The notes below the pieces were generated by a model, which had not been told where the DNA came from, did no database searches, and saw nothing but the letters and a program-made list of their open reading frames with translations. Positions 11,728 to 22,289 of a stretch of 64,000 bases of DNA are shown in pieces. A program made the position numbers and the translations under genes. Source of the stretch: Brassica napus (lineage: Eukaryota > Streptophyta > Magnoliopsida > Brassicales > Brassicaceae); contig NC_063448.1 of assembly GCF_020379485.1 (NCBI RefSeq), positions 14,531,726 through 14,595,725 on the forward strand, written 5' to 3'. The stretch's first letter is position 1. Each line of letters opens with the position of its first letter.

Positions 11728-11735
11728 AATAATCA

Positions 11736-13335
11736 TCGTCTATATTGTCTTCTAGCGTACATATTTTTTTTTTTTATTACATAGTTATTAGGAATAAGTT
11801 ATTTGGATAAAATAAAAATCTATAAGAATCATATGGTAAATATGAATCTGAATGCTCTATTTACTAATCATATTGATCATATTCGCAAGAGTAAGTGCGC
11901 GTACGAGTGACCGTGAAAAAGATGCACACATAGACAGACGTTCACGACAAAAGATGCCGTGACGAATTTTGCCGAAGGATTGTGAGAATAATCAACACTC
12001 GTTTGGTATAGTGCCTTACATGCATCTGTACCTACAAACCACACACACACACCCTATAGAAAATCATTTTTATTCAATAAATCCATCTAAATTTTTTAAC
12101 AAACGTGCTGTTTACGAGTGTCTTAGTATAACATGTATGTGATGAATCTCACAGACAAATATATGCATACATGTGAGTATTAGACATGCATACGTACATA
12201 GATCGACTGTGGATGATATTGATGAGCATATATATGACCATGCATAACATGATCATAATAATGTCAAAGGTATTCATGTTTGATTCGAACCCACCCAAAC
12301 AAGCTCAACAACGACAATAATAATTAACAAATAATAAAAGAAAGTTTTGTAATAATGTCGTTTGTGGAATTCTAATTCCAATATTCTCAATTATTGGCCA
12401 CATAAAAGAATAAGAACAGAAGAAAATGCCCATTGTCCAAAATCCAAATTCCCGATTTCAATAATAACGACAATGTTCGATTCTATATGGTGGTAAGAAT
12501 AAGTTTCGTCAGTTGCAAAAAAAAAAGAAAAAGAATAAGTTTCGTTTCACCATCTTTTCAGTTATTACTATTTCGGATCATACTGTCTGATTTGATTTGT
12601 TACTGTAAATTGTTTGTCTTTTCTTGATTATTCCTCGTTATATTCATGCTAGACATCCTCACCCAATCCTTAATGTTTTTTAAAGAAGTTTTTTTTTTTT
12701 ATTTGATCATAGTGAAGTTCGAATATATGCTTATGTATACATCAATTTAAGTATGACATATCAACTTGCTGATTTTTGATTCGTGTTGAAGGAGTTTTTT
12801 AAGTGAAGGAAGCATAAACTACTATACTGCTGTGTCGTTTTGTTGGTTAGGACAAATATATATCGATTCTTATTTGGTACATTATAAATAGTTATCACTC
12901 AAACATTATAAATTGTTGTCACTCAAAAATATATATGCAAAGTTAAATGTCTTGGATTCAGGACTTGGTTACTCTTTGTTAAACTAAATAGGTGGTAATG
13001 GTATTAAGAAAATTATCATATACGCTCATATTAATGGGTTTGAGAATTATAATTTTCGAAAGGCTTCTAAACGGGATAGAACGAAGTCATTATCAACCAC
13101 TGAACAATGTGAAAAAGTAATTAATCGAATTACATGCATGGTTACTATTGCTATTCATAGTCAAAATTAACTGAAAACTTATCCAAATAGTTTGTGGACA
13201 AAAATCGTGCGATCTAAGCTTTAAAATCGTACAAGACCAAATAAAATTAATGGTTTTCATATTAAATATTAAACTATTGAAAATCGTTGCATTTCCATTT
13301 CGATATACTTTAAATTATGACGTATGGAGATCTAT
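11736..13335. other. 1.6-kb AT-rich intergenic region
   Basis: No gene recognised. It holds a poly(T) run near 11767, short CA repeats near 12040, a very short poly(A)-tailed insertion at 12510-12530 (listed separately) and otherwise unassigned AT-rich DNA. Confidence 0.5.
12510..12530 (+). mobile_element. Ultra-short poly(A) retroposition scar 1
   Basis: Twenty-one bases, CAGTTGC followed by an A-rich tract, lie between two perfect 15-bp copies of AAGAATAAGTTTCGT (12495-12509 and 12531-12545). Poly(A) plus a 15-bp TSD is the signature of LINE-machinery insertion, but almost no element body remains. Confidence 0.7.
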
Positions 13336-13343
13336 GCTAGGAT

Positions 13344-15024
13344 TAGGACCGTTCAGTATGGTAAAATCTAACCGTACCGAACCGAACCGAACCGAAATAG
13401 ACAATATGGTTTGGTTTTGGTATATACCTTACAAACCGAATGGATGTGATTTTATAAAGATTTATTCTTGGGTTCACACCCGAGGGTGAAATTCTAGGTT
13501 CACCAACCAATAGGAATGTGTTATTTCATATTCGATATCTTTTAAAAAAGGAAACAAAATATTGTCAAATTATATTATTTTTTTTAAATTAAAAAGTAAA
13601 AAGAAATAAATAAAAAATAGTATTAATTACAAAAAAAAAAAAATTTAACGTCGTCAGCAAAACATTAAACCCTAAATTCTAATCCCTAAACCCTAAATCC
13701 TAAACCCCAAACCCTTGGGTAAATCTTAAACCCTAGGATAAATCTTAAACTCTAGGATAAATCTTAAACTCTAAATCAAAATCACTAAACACTAAAACAC
13801 TCAAGGGCTTAGGGTTTAGGATTTAGGGTTTAGAGTTTTAGGGTTTAGTGTTTTTATTTAGAGTTTAGGATTTATCCAAGGGTTTAGGGTTTACCCAAGG
13901 GTTTAGAGTTTACCCAAGGGTTTAGGGTTTACCCAAGGGTTTAGGTTTACCCAATGGTTTAGGGTTTAAGATTTAAGGTTTACAGATTAGGATTTAGGGT
14001 TTAGTGTTTTGCTGACGACGCGCGTTAAATTTTTTTTTTTAATTCTTTTTCTGTAAATGCTATTTTTTTTTTACTTTTTTATTTAAAAAACATAATATAA
14101 CTTGATAATATTTTGTTTCATTTTTTAAAAGATATCGAATTTGAAATAAAGAAATCTTATTGGCTGGTGAACCTAGAGGTTCACCCTAGGGGTGAACCCA
14201 AGAATAATTCTTTTATAAAAACCAAAGGATTTGGATATAGTTTGGTTTATAACCGATTAAACCGAATAAACCAAACAAAACCGATCAAAGTAGAAACATG
14301 TAAATATATATATATTTTATAGCTACAGATGAAAATCTATTTGTTAGATAAATTAATTTTTTTGCTAATAACTATTACCATATTTTTTTACAGTAATAAA
14401 GAAGCTCTAATTTGTAAAACACTTATAATTAAGTAACAATTCATCGCAGCCGAGGTTTCGTATTTTCTTAGTCTTCTTTTTTTTTAATTTTTTGCTTTAT
14501 TTTAGCATTGACTAAATTGAACTAAAGATTAAAAATTTGATGGACAATAATTAGTGGAATTTCTTCATAACTTTTTTTCTTATCTATAAACGAATAGAGT
14601 TTCATGTTGAATCGAAGAAACATGACTTTGATGAACACTAAATATGGAAGAATATATTAACTTTTCTTTCATGCTTTGTGCTTCTGTTTTGTTTTTTATT
14701 TTTAATTTCAAAATTTCGAACTTGATTTTAATTCTAGATTTGATTATTTTATTAGATGGGAGAAGCATTTTTTTTTATTTTTTTTCTTTTATTTAAACAG
14801 ATAATATTTTTTAATAAATGATTATGACTACATGACTCTAAAATTCATATAATATGATCCCAAACTAAATGATTATGTTTTTGGTATAAAACTGAATAAA
14901 GCGAAAGCTGACGATATATAAACCGAACCGAACCGAAGTAAATATGGATTTAGAATTGTAGTTGTACTTTACTAACCGAAAAACCAAACCGAAACCGAAC
15001 CAATATCCGGATTGAACACCCCTA
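13344..15024. mobile_element. hAT-like element carrying a nested foldback element
   Basis: The right end, read inverted, is TAGGGGTGTTCAATCCGGATATTGG, a typical hAT terminus. The left end TAGGACCGTTCAGTATGG is a degenerate match. Flanks share CTAGGAT (7 of 8 bases of the putative TSD, 13336-13343 versus about 15026-15033). Both arms carry CCGAACCGAACC/GGTTTGGTT units. The foldback element at 13459-14210 sits inside it, so this one is older. Confidence 0.5.
13459..14210. mobile_element. Mutator-like foldback element with telomere-like interior, copy 1
   Basis: Long inverted arms of about 130-180 bp start GATTTATTCTTGGGTTCA and end TGAACCCAAGAATAATTC. The perfect 9-bp TSD TTTTATAAA lies at 13450-13458 and 14211-14219, the size typical of Mutator-like elements. 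The central 350 bases (about 13660-14010) consist of AACCCTAAA/TTTAGGGTTT units, C-rich strand first and then G-rich strand, so the whole element can fold on itself. No ORF. Confidence 0.85.
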
Positions 15025-15033
15025 GCCTAGGAT

Positions 15034-15262
15034 TAAAAAGATGTTAAAATTTAACGCGAACATATAATTAATAAACCTAAAACAGTTTTGACTCCAATAC
15101 AAATAACTTGAGAAATAGAGAGCACATGAGCTTTGTGGTTGGTTTCCTATAAGCTAGAGAGCACATGAGCTTCAGTAAAAAAATGATCTTTGTGGTTTGT
15201 TTTACCAGCCGCATGCTTGTGTCAACAAGACACCACTAGAACGAAGTGGAATTGTACAACCA
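15034..15262. other. Short unassigned spacer
   Basis: Contains an imperfect direct repeat of AGAGAGCACATGAGCTT (15117 and 15156). No gene recognised. Confidence 0.4.
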
Positions 15263-15277
15263 CAAAAATGTCAATTT

Positions 15278-15416
15278 TTTTTTTTTTTTTTATAACTCTG
15301 GTATCTGGGCAGCCACATTCCCAACTATTCTCCCGTAGGGGGTCCAGCGCCCCAGCAGAAGGGATGTTAAATCCGCTGTGGCCGGGGCTCGAAGTCGTGA
15401 TGGCGGGCACCTCAGC
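15278..15416 (-). mobile_element. Truncated SINE
   Basis: On the minus strand a roughly 120-base body containing GACTTCGAGCCCCGG (a pol III B-box-like sequence) runs to a terminal A tract (plus-strand T run 15278-15290). Flanks are a 15-bp direct repeat CAAAAATGTCAATTT (15263-15277 and 15417-15431). A recognisable A box is missing, so the copy is probably 5' truncated. Confidence 0.78.
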
Positions 15417-15431
15417 CAAAAATGTCAATTT

Positions 15432-16002
15432 GTTTCCGCACATGCATATTGGTTATGTTACGATCAAAACTCTATTTGATATAGGTGTTTTCTTATGCTT
15501 TAGGGTTTATGATCATCTCCATCCATCACATGCTCATGGAAATTATCAGTAAGAAAGAAGATATATATATATGTACATATATATAATATTGATCTGTTAA
15601 TTATCAACGATTCAACGTCTAAACTTCGTTTATTTTTGGATAACTGAGAGATTCCAGAGCCATATCCACACTACTTTTTGGGTATAAATGGACACTGAAT
15701 CGTCTAACAAAATATTATATATATGCATAGTTTATTATCTCATTCATGATTGTCGTGCCTGTTTGATAATTAACGTTATGTACGACTAGACGGGAAAAAA
15801 AAGTTATATACGACGGTTTATGAACTATATAATGACTGTCACATTAGGAAAGAACAAAAAAACACAATTGTTGAGTACAACTTAGTGCCTCCAATAGAAT
15901 CTTTACATTATTCACAATTTCACTCGATAAAAAGAAAAGAAATGGTCGCAGTCAATGAAGACCTAACCTCCCTGAGATTCCACCCAACCCAACACTGCAG
16001 AC
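15432..16002. other. Unassigned AT-rich spacer
   Basis: No gene or clear repeat seen. There is a TATATATATGTACATATATATAAT tract near 15562-15590. Confidence 0.45.
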
Positions 16003-16007
16003 ACGTT

Positions 16008-17246
16008 TGTAGCGGAAGCTTTATAAGATAGAACTAGAGATCCGTTAATTCTTAAAATATTCGGAAAAATAGGATAATCACAGAAATCTTATTTAATCTA
16101 AGAGTGCATAAGATCAATGTCTTCTTAAATTCGTTGAGATCACCAATGGTCTAACCGAAAACAAGGATTAAAGAGAAATCTCTTAACTTTTATTAATCAA
16201 ATCATAAACTGAATACAAACTTAAGCCTCAATGGCTATATATAATAAATCATAAAAACTCTAAAACAATAAAGATAACTATCTAAATTTAAAATAATCAA
16301 TAAAGTAAATAATAAGATATTTAGAAATATTTCAAATACTTATCAGTATCATTCTCTCTGGGTTAGAGAAGATTCACCCTCGAGTCTTGTTCTTATGTAG
16401 GTATTCTTTTTGTATTATCTTCTCTGATTGTTGACCCCACACGTGATACATCTTTGAATTATTTATCTTCAATAATTCTCCGGTAATAACATTGAAGAAC
16501 TTTTCCAAATCTACCGTGTAGTCGGATCTCCTGGCTTGTTAATGCATTGATCAATGAGCAGCCACACAATTTCCAACATTCCAGTGCGCGTGTAGTCCTA
16601 TTGTTTTCTTCACTATTAGATCTCAGTGTTTCACTTTTGATAGAACCCCTGAAATCTCTCACGTATGAATGCATAGTCTTGAATGCATCCTTTTTGAATA
16701 CATAATCGATTGGCTCGACAATCATAACATCTTCACCATATGTATCAAAAATCGCAGGACCCGTAATTTCTTTGTATACTCTATATGTGTCCTCCGTCCA
16801 ACTAAACGGGTATTCATCACAATGATAAGAACACCGAAGCAACATAGTTAAGAAAACAGAATCAAACTTCGATTAAGAAATCAAAGTGTTGGTTCTGATA
16901 CCAACTGATGTAGCGGAAGCTTTATAAGATAGAATTAGAGATCTGTTGATTCTTAGAATACCCGGAAAACTAGGATAATCACAGAGATCTTATTTAGTCT
17001 AACAATGTCTAAGATCAATGTCTTCTTAAATTCGTTGAGATCACCAATGATCTAGCCGAAAACAAAAATTAAAGAGAAATCTCTTAGCTTTTATTAATCA
17101 AATCATAAACTGAATACAATCTTAAACCTCAATGACTATATATAATAAATCATAAAAACTCTAAAACAATAAAAATAACTATTTAAATTTAAAATAATTA
17201 ATAAAATAAATAATAAAATATTTGAAAATATTTCAAATACTTATCC
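16008..17246 (-). mobile_element. TRIM-like small Copia-type LTR element
   Basis: Two about 338-bp direct repeats (16008-16345 and 16909-17246) are some 92-95% alike by eye. In minus orientation each begins TGATAAGTATTTGAAA and ends GCTTCCGCTACA. Next to the 5' LTR, on the minus strand, is TTGGTATCAGAACC (about 16892-16905), a Met-tRNA-type primer site. Next to the 3' LTR is the purine-rich CAGAGAGAATGATAC (about 16346-16362). Only about 560 bases lie inside, too little for gag-pol. A 128-codon minus-strand frame (16845-16459) occupies most of it, but I do not recognise its product. No clean TSD (ACGTT versus GCGTC). Confidence 0.78.
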
Positions 17247-17788
17247 GCGTCAAGACACCACTTATAGGTGAACGTGAACTTGCTAACATGTCGTGTCGCT
17301 CTTCTCGTTCCATGTTGCATCCTCTAAAATCATCACACCGAAGATCTGTTTCTTCCTTCTGCAGCCTTCTTCTCTTTCCCAAAGTGCCCCTACCAGAAAC
17401 ACATCTCTTTCAATTTTGACTTTTATTGTTACAGTCTTGTGTGTCGAATCAATCAATTGTACACACTAATATGAACTTTTCTATTTGCCACTTCTCTATA
17501 TTTCAAAATATTTGTTGATTTACAACCACATACTACTTTGAAATGAGTGTACACTCTTTTACACCCATTTAGATGAAAAATTCATCCAAACATTTTACAT
17601 GTGTATGGGGAACATATCATTTAATTAAGAGTTGTTCATATCATATTTGTTGTAATTTAAAAATAGAAAAACATACTCATGATGTTGGGTGGCCTAACAG
17701 AAGTACATGGATATTGTTTTTATGCCCCCGATTCAAATCACCCATGGTATAAATCAGAAGTTTCAAAGATTGACTTTAGATCTATGGA
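17247..17788. other. Unassigned spacer
   Basis: The first 170 bases are GC-richer and read through an open frame with no recognised similarity (possible gene fragment). The rest is AT-rich. Confidence 0.4.
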
Positions 17789-17802
17789 AGATTATAAGCT
17801 TA

Positions 17803-17912
17803 TAAAGAGTTGATGTCTCCAAGTGGTCAAGACCACTTCTATCACGCGTGGGCAACCTGAGTTCGATACCCCATCTGTGCAAAATATTTGTTTAGTTTAC
17901 AAAAAAAAAAAA
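17803..17912 (+). mobile_element. SINE, near full length
   Basis: A 110-bp element with an A-box-like AAGTGGTCAAGACC, a B box GAGTTCGATACCC, a short body and an A13 tail. It is flanked by perfect 14-bp copies of AGATTATAAGCTTA (17789-17802 and 17913-17926). Confidence 0.82.
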
Positions 17913-18056
17913 AGATTATAAGCTTAAGGTCTGAAAATTCCATCGTGATAAAAACATATATTAAAAATGTATGATACCTAATTTGGTATGTAAATGATAT
18001 AAATTTTTTTTAACGTCCGATTAATTATGCTATTACAATAATAAAAAATATAATAT

Positions 18057-18289
18057 AGACGATTATACAGCCGACAATTCTACCACCACATGTGTATGCA
18101 CGTCTGACTGCGCCACTCCGAACCGTCCTTTGAGATCCATGTTTTGATGGTACACACTGCACCATGCTAAAAATCTCTGGTAACATTTTTCCCCATAATC
18201 TGCATAATTTGTATTTCTGGGGTTTGAACCCCAGACCTGCTGTTGTAGAAACATTAATAAGCTTTTAGTCAAACTATTGGATTAAAAGG
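18057..18289 (-). mobile_element. tRNA-derived SINE
   Basis: On the minus strand a B box GGGGTTCAAACCCC (about 18220-18236) follows an A-box-like TAGTTTGACTAAAAGC by about 40 bases. The body then runs through GTGGCGCAGTCAGACGTG to TTGTCGGCTGTATAATCGTCT. I could not define TSDs. Confidence 0.62.
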
Positions 18290-18446
18290 GCTTTCACCTG
18301 ATACAAATTATTTATATCATCACTGATTTTAAAATAGTAGATAATAAAATTTATTAAGCAAGATTTTTGCAGATTATTTTTAAAATTGGTTTTATTCTAA
18401 TAAAGTAAGACAAAATAAATCAAATTATAAAATTTGATGTCTTGTG

Positions 18447-19696
18447 CAAGGGTTAAGTGGTCACACTCTTCTCCATCTTTTCTCTCTCCTTCAGACCCAA
18501 AAAGAGAACAACCGTGTGACGAAACCCTAGCTCCGGTCGCCGCTCAACGGCACCAGAGGCGTAACTCTCCTCTCCTCTCTCTCTCCTTTTCCTTTGCCCT
18601 CACCCCCTCTGTTATAAACCTAGTTCCATATGTGCGGTTCTCTGAGCTGTTGAGACCCTTACCGGAGACCCTCCGTGGTTGATGGAGGCGGTTATTGACT
18701 TATTTTGGAGAGTCGGCGAGAACCAAGAGGCAGTCGGAGGCGAGGGTCGGCGTTTAGAACCTAGGGTTCTGTCAAGATCAAATTTTCCCTTTTGTAGATC
18801 TTCGATGGGCCCCCTGATGACGGCGCGTGACATTGGCGAAACGTCTCCTAGATACCAGATCTACCTTCCATGTGACGGTGAGATGGTTGGAGAAGTAGTG
18901 TAATGGGCGAAGAAAAGATGCTTTGGTTCTTCGGTGTACGAAGACGTTGTGCTTCAAGGAATCACGGCGAAGACGTTGTGAAGCACGGTGGTACGGTCTC
19001 TGCAATTCTTGTAGTCATGAGCTGAAATGCCTGTCTTGTTGTAGTTGTTAAGAGTGTGGTGGGAGTTTTTAAGGACTGGTGAGAATGGATTTAGCAGATT
19101 TTACTTCGTAAGGTGGCAGTTTCAGTGGTCGTTGCAGATTCGGTTCTTCTTCCGTATGTCTGGAGGGGTCCGTTTGGCAAGGCTTCGTTTTGTTGAGAGT
19201 GTGTTTGGGCTTCTATCTAGGAGTAAGTGGACGCTGAGCGCGTCGAATCAGTATCCGAAGGTTGTGTGAATCGTGTAACGGTTCTTCCTGTCGGGTTATG
19301 AAGTCGTAGGGTCTTGGTTCTTGGACGTTATCGTGTGGCGGGCATGAACAGCAACGATAAGTCGTGGTGTCTTAGGTGCAGGAGGTCGAGATTACTGTGT
19401 GGCGGGCTATGGGCAGCAGCGACTATTCCGATCATTGGCCTCTCCTAAGTCTTAAAATTTGCTAATTTAATTCTCTTATGGCTCTTGGGCAGTTGGTAGT
19501 CTTTTATAGATTAAGTTTTGGCTTGCATCCTTTTGTTTTGTTTGCCGTAAGTTGCCCCGGTGTGGGTTCTAGTTGCCGCTTTTATGTGGGCTCTTGTGTC
19601 TGGGAATTGTTCATGCATCCGCCAGTTTATGTATTGAATCATGTATGTTTCTTTTGAATCTTGAATGATAAGAAGTACCTTTCCTGTAAAAAAAAA
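18447..19696 (+). mobile_element. Non-autonomous LINE-like retroposon
   Basis: A 1.25-kb GC-richer block ends in an A tract and is flanked by perfect 17-bp copies of AAATTTGATGTCTTGTG (18430-18446 and 19697-19713). The left part is CT-rich and resembles a transcript leader (ACGAAACCCTAGCTCCGG). The right part resembles a 3' UTR. No endonuclease or reverse transcriptase coding is visible. No frame exceeds 82 codons, so it was mobilised in trans or is an mRNA-derived copy of an unknown transcript. Confidence 0.72.
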
Positions 19697-19713
19697 AAAT
19701 TTGATGTCTTGTG

Positions 19714-20090
19714 ATCATGTTTGTTTTAGTACTATCCTTTTAAAGGGCCCTAGAAAACTAGAATCAGAGAGATGTTAATAGCCTCACCCAACAAAACTTT
19801 TTGAGGCTACTGATAGGATAGGACCTGCGAGGAGGAGTCTGACTGCATGGAAATCACGCACAAAGGCCCATTAAATGTGAGATAAAGAGTGGGCTTTCTA
19901 AAAGGAGAAAAGCCCACACGGTGTTCGTTAAATTTATTAAATTTGATTTTCTCAAAGGGACTAGAACACAAGGGAAGCATCTAGAGACAGAACATGATCC
20001 TCTGCATATATTGCAGCCTCTTGTCTTTCTATTTTCTCTGAATAATCCTCTGTTTCTTGTTCTGGAGTTGTTCTCGTTGATCGTCGGAAA
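19714..20090 (+). promoter_or_regulatory. Promoter and 5' UTR region of the p23 gene
   Basis: The host sequence resumes after the retroposon TSD. AAGGGCCC (about 19743) and TGGGCTTTC/AAGCCCACA motifs (19890-19918) resemble TCP/site-II type elements common in plant housekeeping promoters. A pyrimidine-rich leader precedes the ATG at 20091. The LINE-like insertion therefore lies under 400 bp upstream of the start codon. Confidence 0.45.
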
Positions 20091-21113
20091 ATGAGGTATT
20101 CATTCATTCGCCCTTAGCATTTAATACCTCCCTATGTTGCGCAATGCTCTGTGGAACGTTTTGGTTCCTAATAATATGTTTCAAAGTTGCAGTCGACATC
20201 CTACGGTGAAGTGGGCGCAAAGGTCAGATTGGGTTTACATAACAGTGGAGTTGCCAGACGCTGAAGATGTAAAGCTTAAGCTTGAGCCTGAAGGAAAGTT
20301 CTTTTTCTCTGCTACGAGTGGAGCCAGCAAGACACTGTACGAGGTGGACCTTGATCTGCTCGACAGTGTTGATGTGAATGTATGTGCAGATAGAGATGAT
20401 GGATCTCGTCTTTTGTTAGTTATACTCGGTTATGGACTTTGCATCTCTGATGATTGATTGCATTGCAGGAGAGCAAAGCGAGTGTGAGCTCGAGGAGCGT
20501 ATTTTACCTGGTGAAGAAAGCTGAGAGCAAGTGGTGGAACAGGTTGACTAAACCGGAAGGGAAACATCCTCTGTACTTGAAAGTTGATTGGGATAAATGG
20601 GTTGATGAAGACGATGAAGACAAAGGTAAATGATGATTTATTTACTTTGATGTGGAGGAGCTAATAGTGTTACTTACATTCTGTACTTAGCTGACTTGTC
20701 TGTTCTGATCTATTAACGGTAGGAGGAGAAGGGGATATGGACTTTGGAGATTTTGATTTCAATGTAAGGCCAACGAACTCTCTCTTGAGAGGAAAAGTTA
20801 TTTTCCATTAAGTATCAATCAATACTACTTGTTGGATTGGAAACTAATGGTTGGCTGTTGCTTTATCTTTTTTAGGGTCTTAACATGGGAGACACTGACG
20901 AGATTGGAGAGGAAGGTAAAGGTTTTGGACCATCTATAGGATCTCGACGTAGTGTTGTTTCAAGCAGTTAAATAAGTTTCGTCTCAACTGTGGTGTCTTC
21001 TTGCAGTTGCAGAGGAGGATGGTGATGGAGAGGGTGAAACTGCTGCAGAAACAAAAGAAAAGAAGATCGACGGAGAGAAAGATGAAGAAGGAGTGAATGC
21101 GAAGAAGGATTAA
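20091..21113 (+). CDS. P23-1: Co-chaperone p23-1-like (HSP90 co-chaperone, CS domain)
   Basis: Six coding exons: 20091-20095, 20193-20379, 20469-20625, 20723-20763, 20876-20915 and 21007-21113. All have GT-AG introns and together give 178 residues without a stop. The first coding exon is only five nucleotides (ATGAG); splicing to TCGACATCC yields MSRHPTVKWAQRSDWVYITV, the standard p23 N-terminus. Residues 1 to about 95 form the CS domain. WWNRLTKPEGKHPLYLKVDW is the p23 signature region. An acidic tail (VDEDDEDK, GDMDFGDFDF, EEDGDGEG) and a Lys-rich end follow. p23 binds ATP-bound HSP90 and stabilises client complexes in cytosol and nucleus. Arabidopsis p23-1 is, from memory, about 240 residues with a Gly/Met-rich repeat that is absent here. 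The gene is not part of the GI collinear block. Confidence 0.9.
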
Positions 21114-22289
21114 GCTTCATGTTATGCTAAGATTTCTCTAATGCTATTTTTACTTGAAATGGTTTGTATTGTAATGGTATGGGAAGGACATTGTTTCAGT
21201 GAACCTACTCTTTATCCCCTTGTTACTATCTGACGAGCACTTTTATCTATTAACCTTATCTACATGTGATTAACAAAATTGTTATTACTCGAGTGTCATC
21301 GTAGAGTTTTTTTCACATCTTTTTTTTAAAAAAATATTCTTTTATTAGATAAACTACATGTAATATCATTGCACACTAAACTAGATAGTGATTATACTAT
21401 TTGTTTTTCACGTTGAACGTTTAATATCCTTTTATATATATATATATATATATGCGTTTGCTGTTTCTTTTTTCTTTATATGCGTATTCGTATAAATATG
21501 CATATTCGTATAAAAAGAATATTATATTATTTTTTAATATACATTTTTCAGATATGCACAAAGATAATGTTATCAAAGCTTCTACTTATTTTCATCTCCT
21601 CATTTGTCATCTGTAAACATAAAATTAACCATACATCTTTGTAGAAAGACGCATTGTTTTCTTTATTAGTTGGGTTTTTGTTCAAAACAATATTGTATAA
21701 ACATATCTCATTTGTCTAAACATATATATAATAAACATATACATATATATATATATATATATAATAAGATCTTATTATGTATGACAAAATTTATATGATT
21801 CAAGTAAATAAATGGGTAATCAATCTTAGAATTTAAATACATGGAGGATTTTATTGCGTTTTTTAATATCAAATCTAATAATATTGATTTCCTATATTTA
21901 TTTGATTCTTTTTGCTAATTTTATGTTTGACTATAATTTATGCAATAGAAAAAATATAAGAAACTGATATACGCAATCAACATAACACAATCTGGTTTCG
22001 GTTAATATAGGAAAATTATTACAAATGTATACACAACTTTCATGATCAATTAAAAATTATAACGAAATTGTAAAAAAAAATTTGCCATTAATCTCGCGAT
22101 GGAATATATTTGATTGATTCAGTTCTCGTGGCCTATAACTTGTTTCTTTTTAATTTGTTCCTTTCATATCATATAATTTTATAGTATATGTTTTGTTGTA
22201 TCCTATCCTACTATATATTAATTGAGAAGTCATTTAAGTGATTTTTGTTAAGTGTCATTCAGAGGTGAAATTTAGAATTAATTCTTTTA
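21114..22289. other. 3' flank of p23 and AT-rich spacer
   Basis: The first 100 bases are the probable 3' UTR. Beyond it, simple AT repeats (21434-21452, 21724-21765), a CGTATTCGTATAAATATGCATATTCGTATAAA direct duplication (about 21483-21516) and no gene. Confidence 0.55.

Noticed and set aside
12685..12720. T-tract plus ATTTGATCAT between GAAGTT copies
   Set aside because: Flanking repeat of 6 bp is too short to claim a duplication.
13660..14010. Possible chromosome end or ancient telomere fusion (opposed CCCTAAA/TTTAGGG)
   Set aside because: The block is symmetric inside an element with long inverted arms and a perfect 9-bp TSD, and a second copy exists at 30.3 kb, so transposition explains it better.
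15190..15552. 120-codon plus-strand frame
   Set aside because: It crosses the SINE, its T tract and both TSDs; no independent protein signal.
17840..17880. Possible tRNA gene near GAGTTCGATACCC
   Set aside because: No cloverleaf could be closed; an A tail and 14-bp TSD show a SINE.
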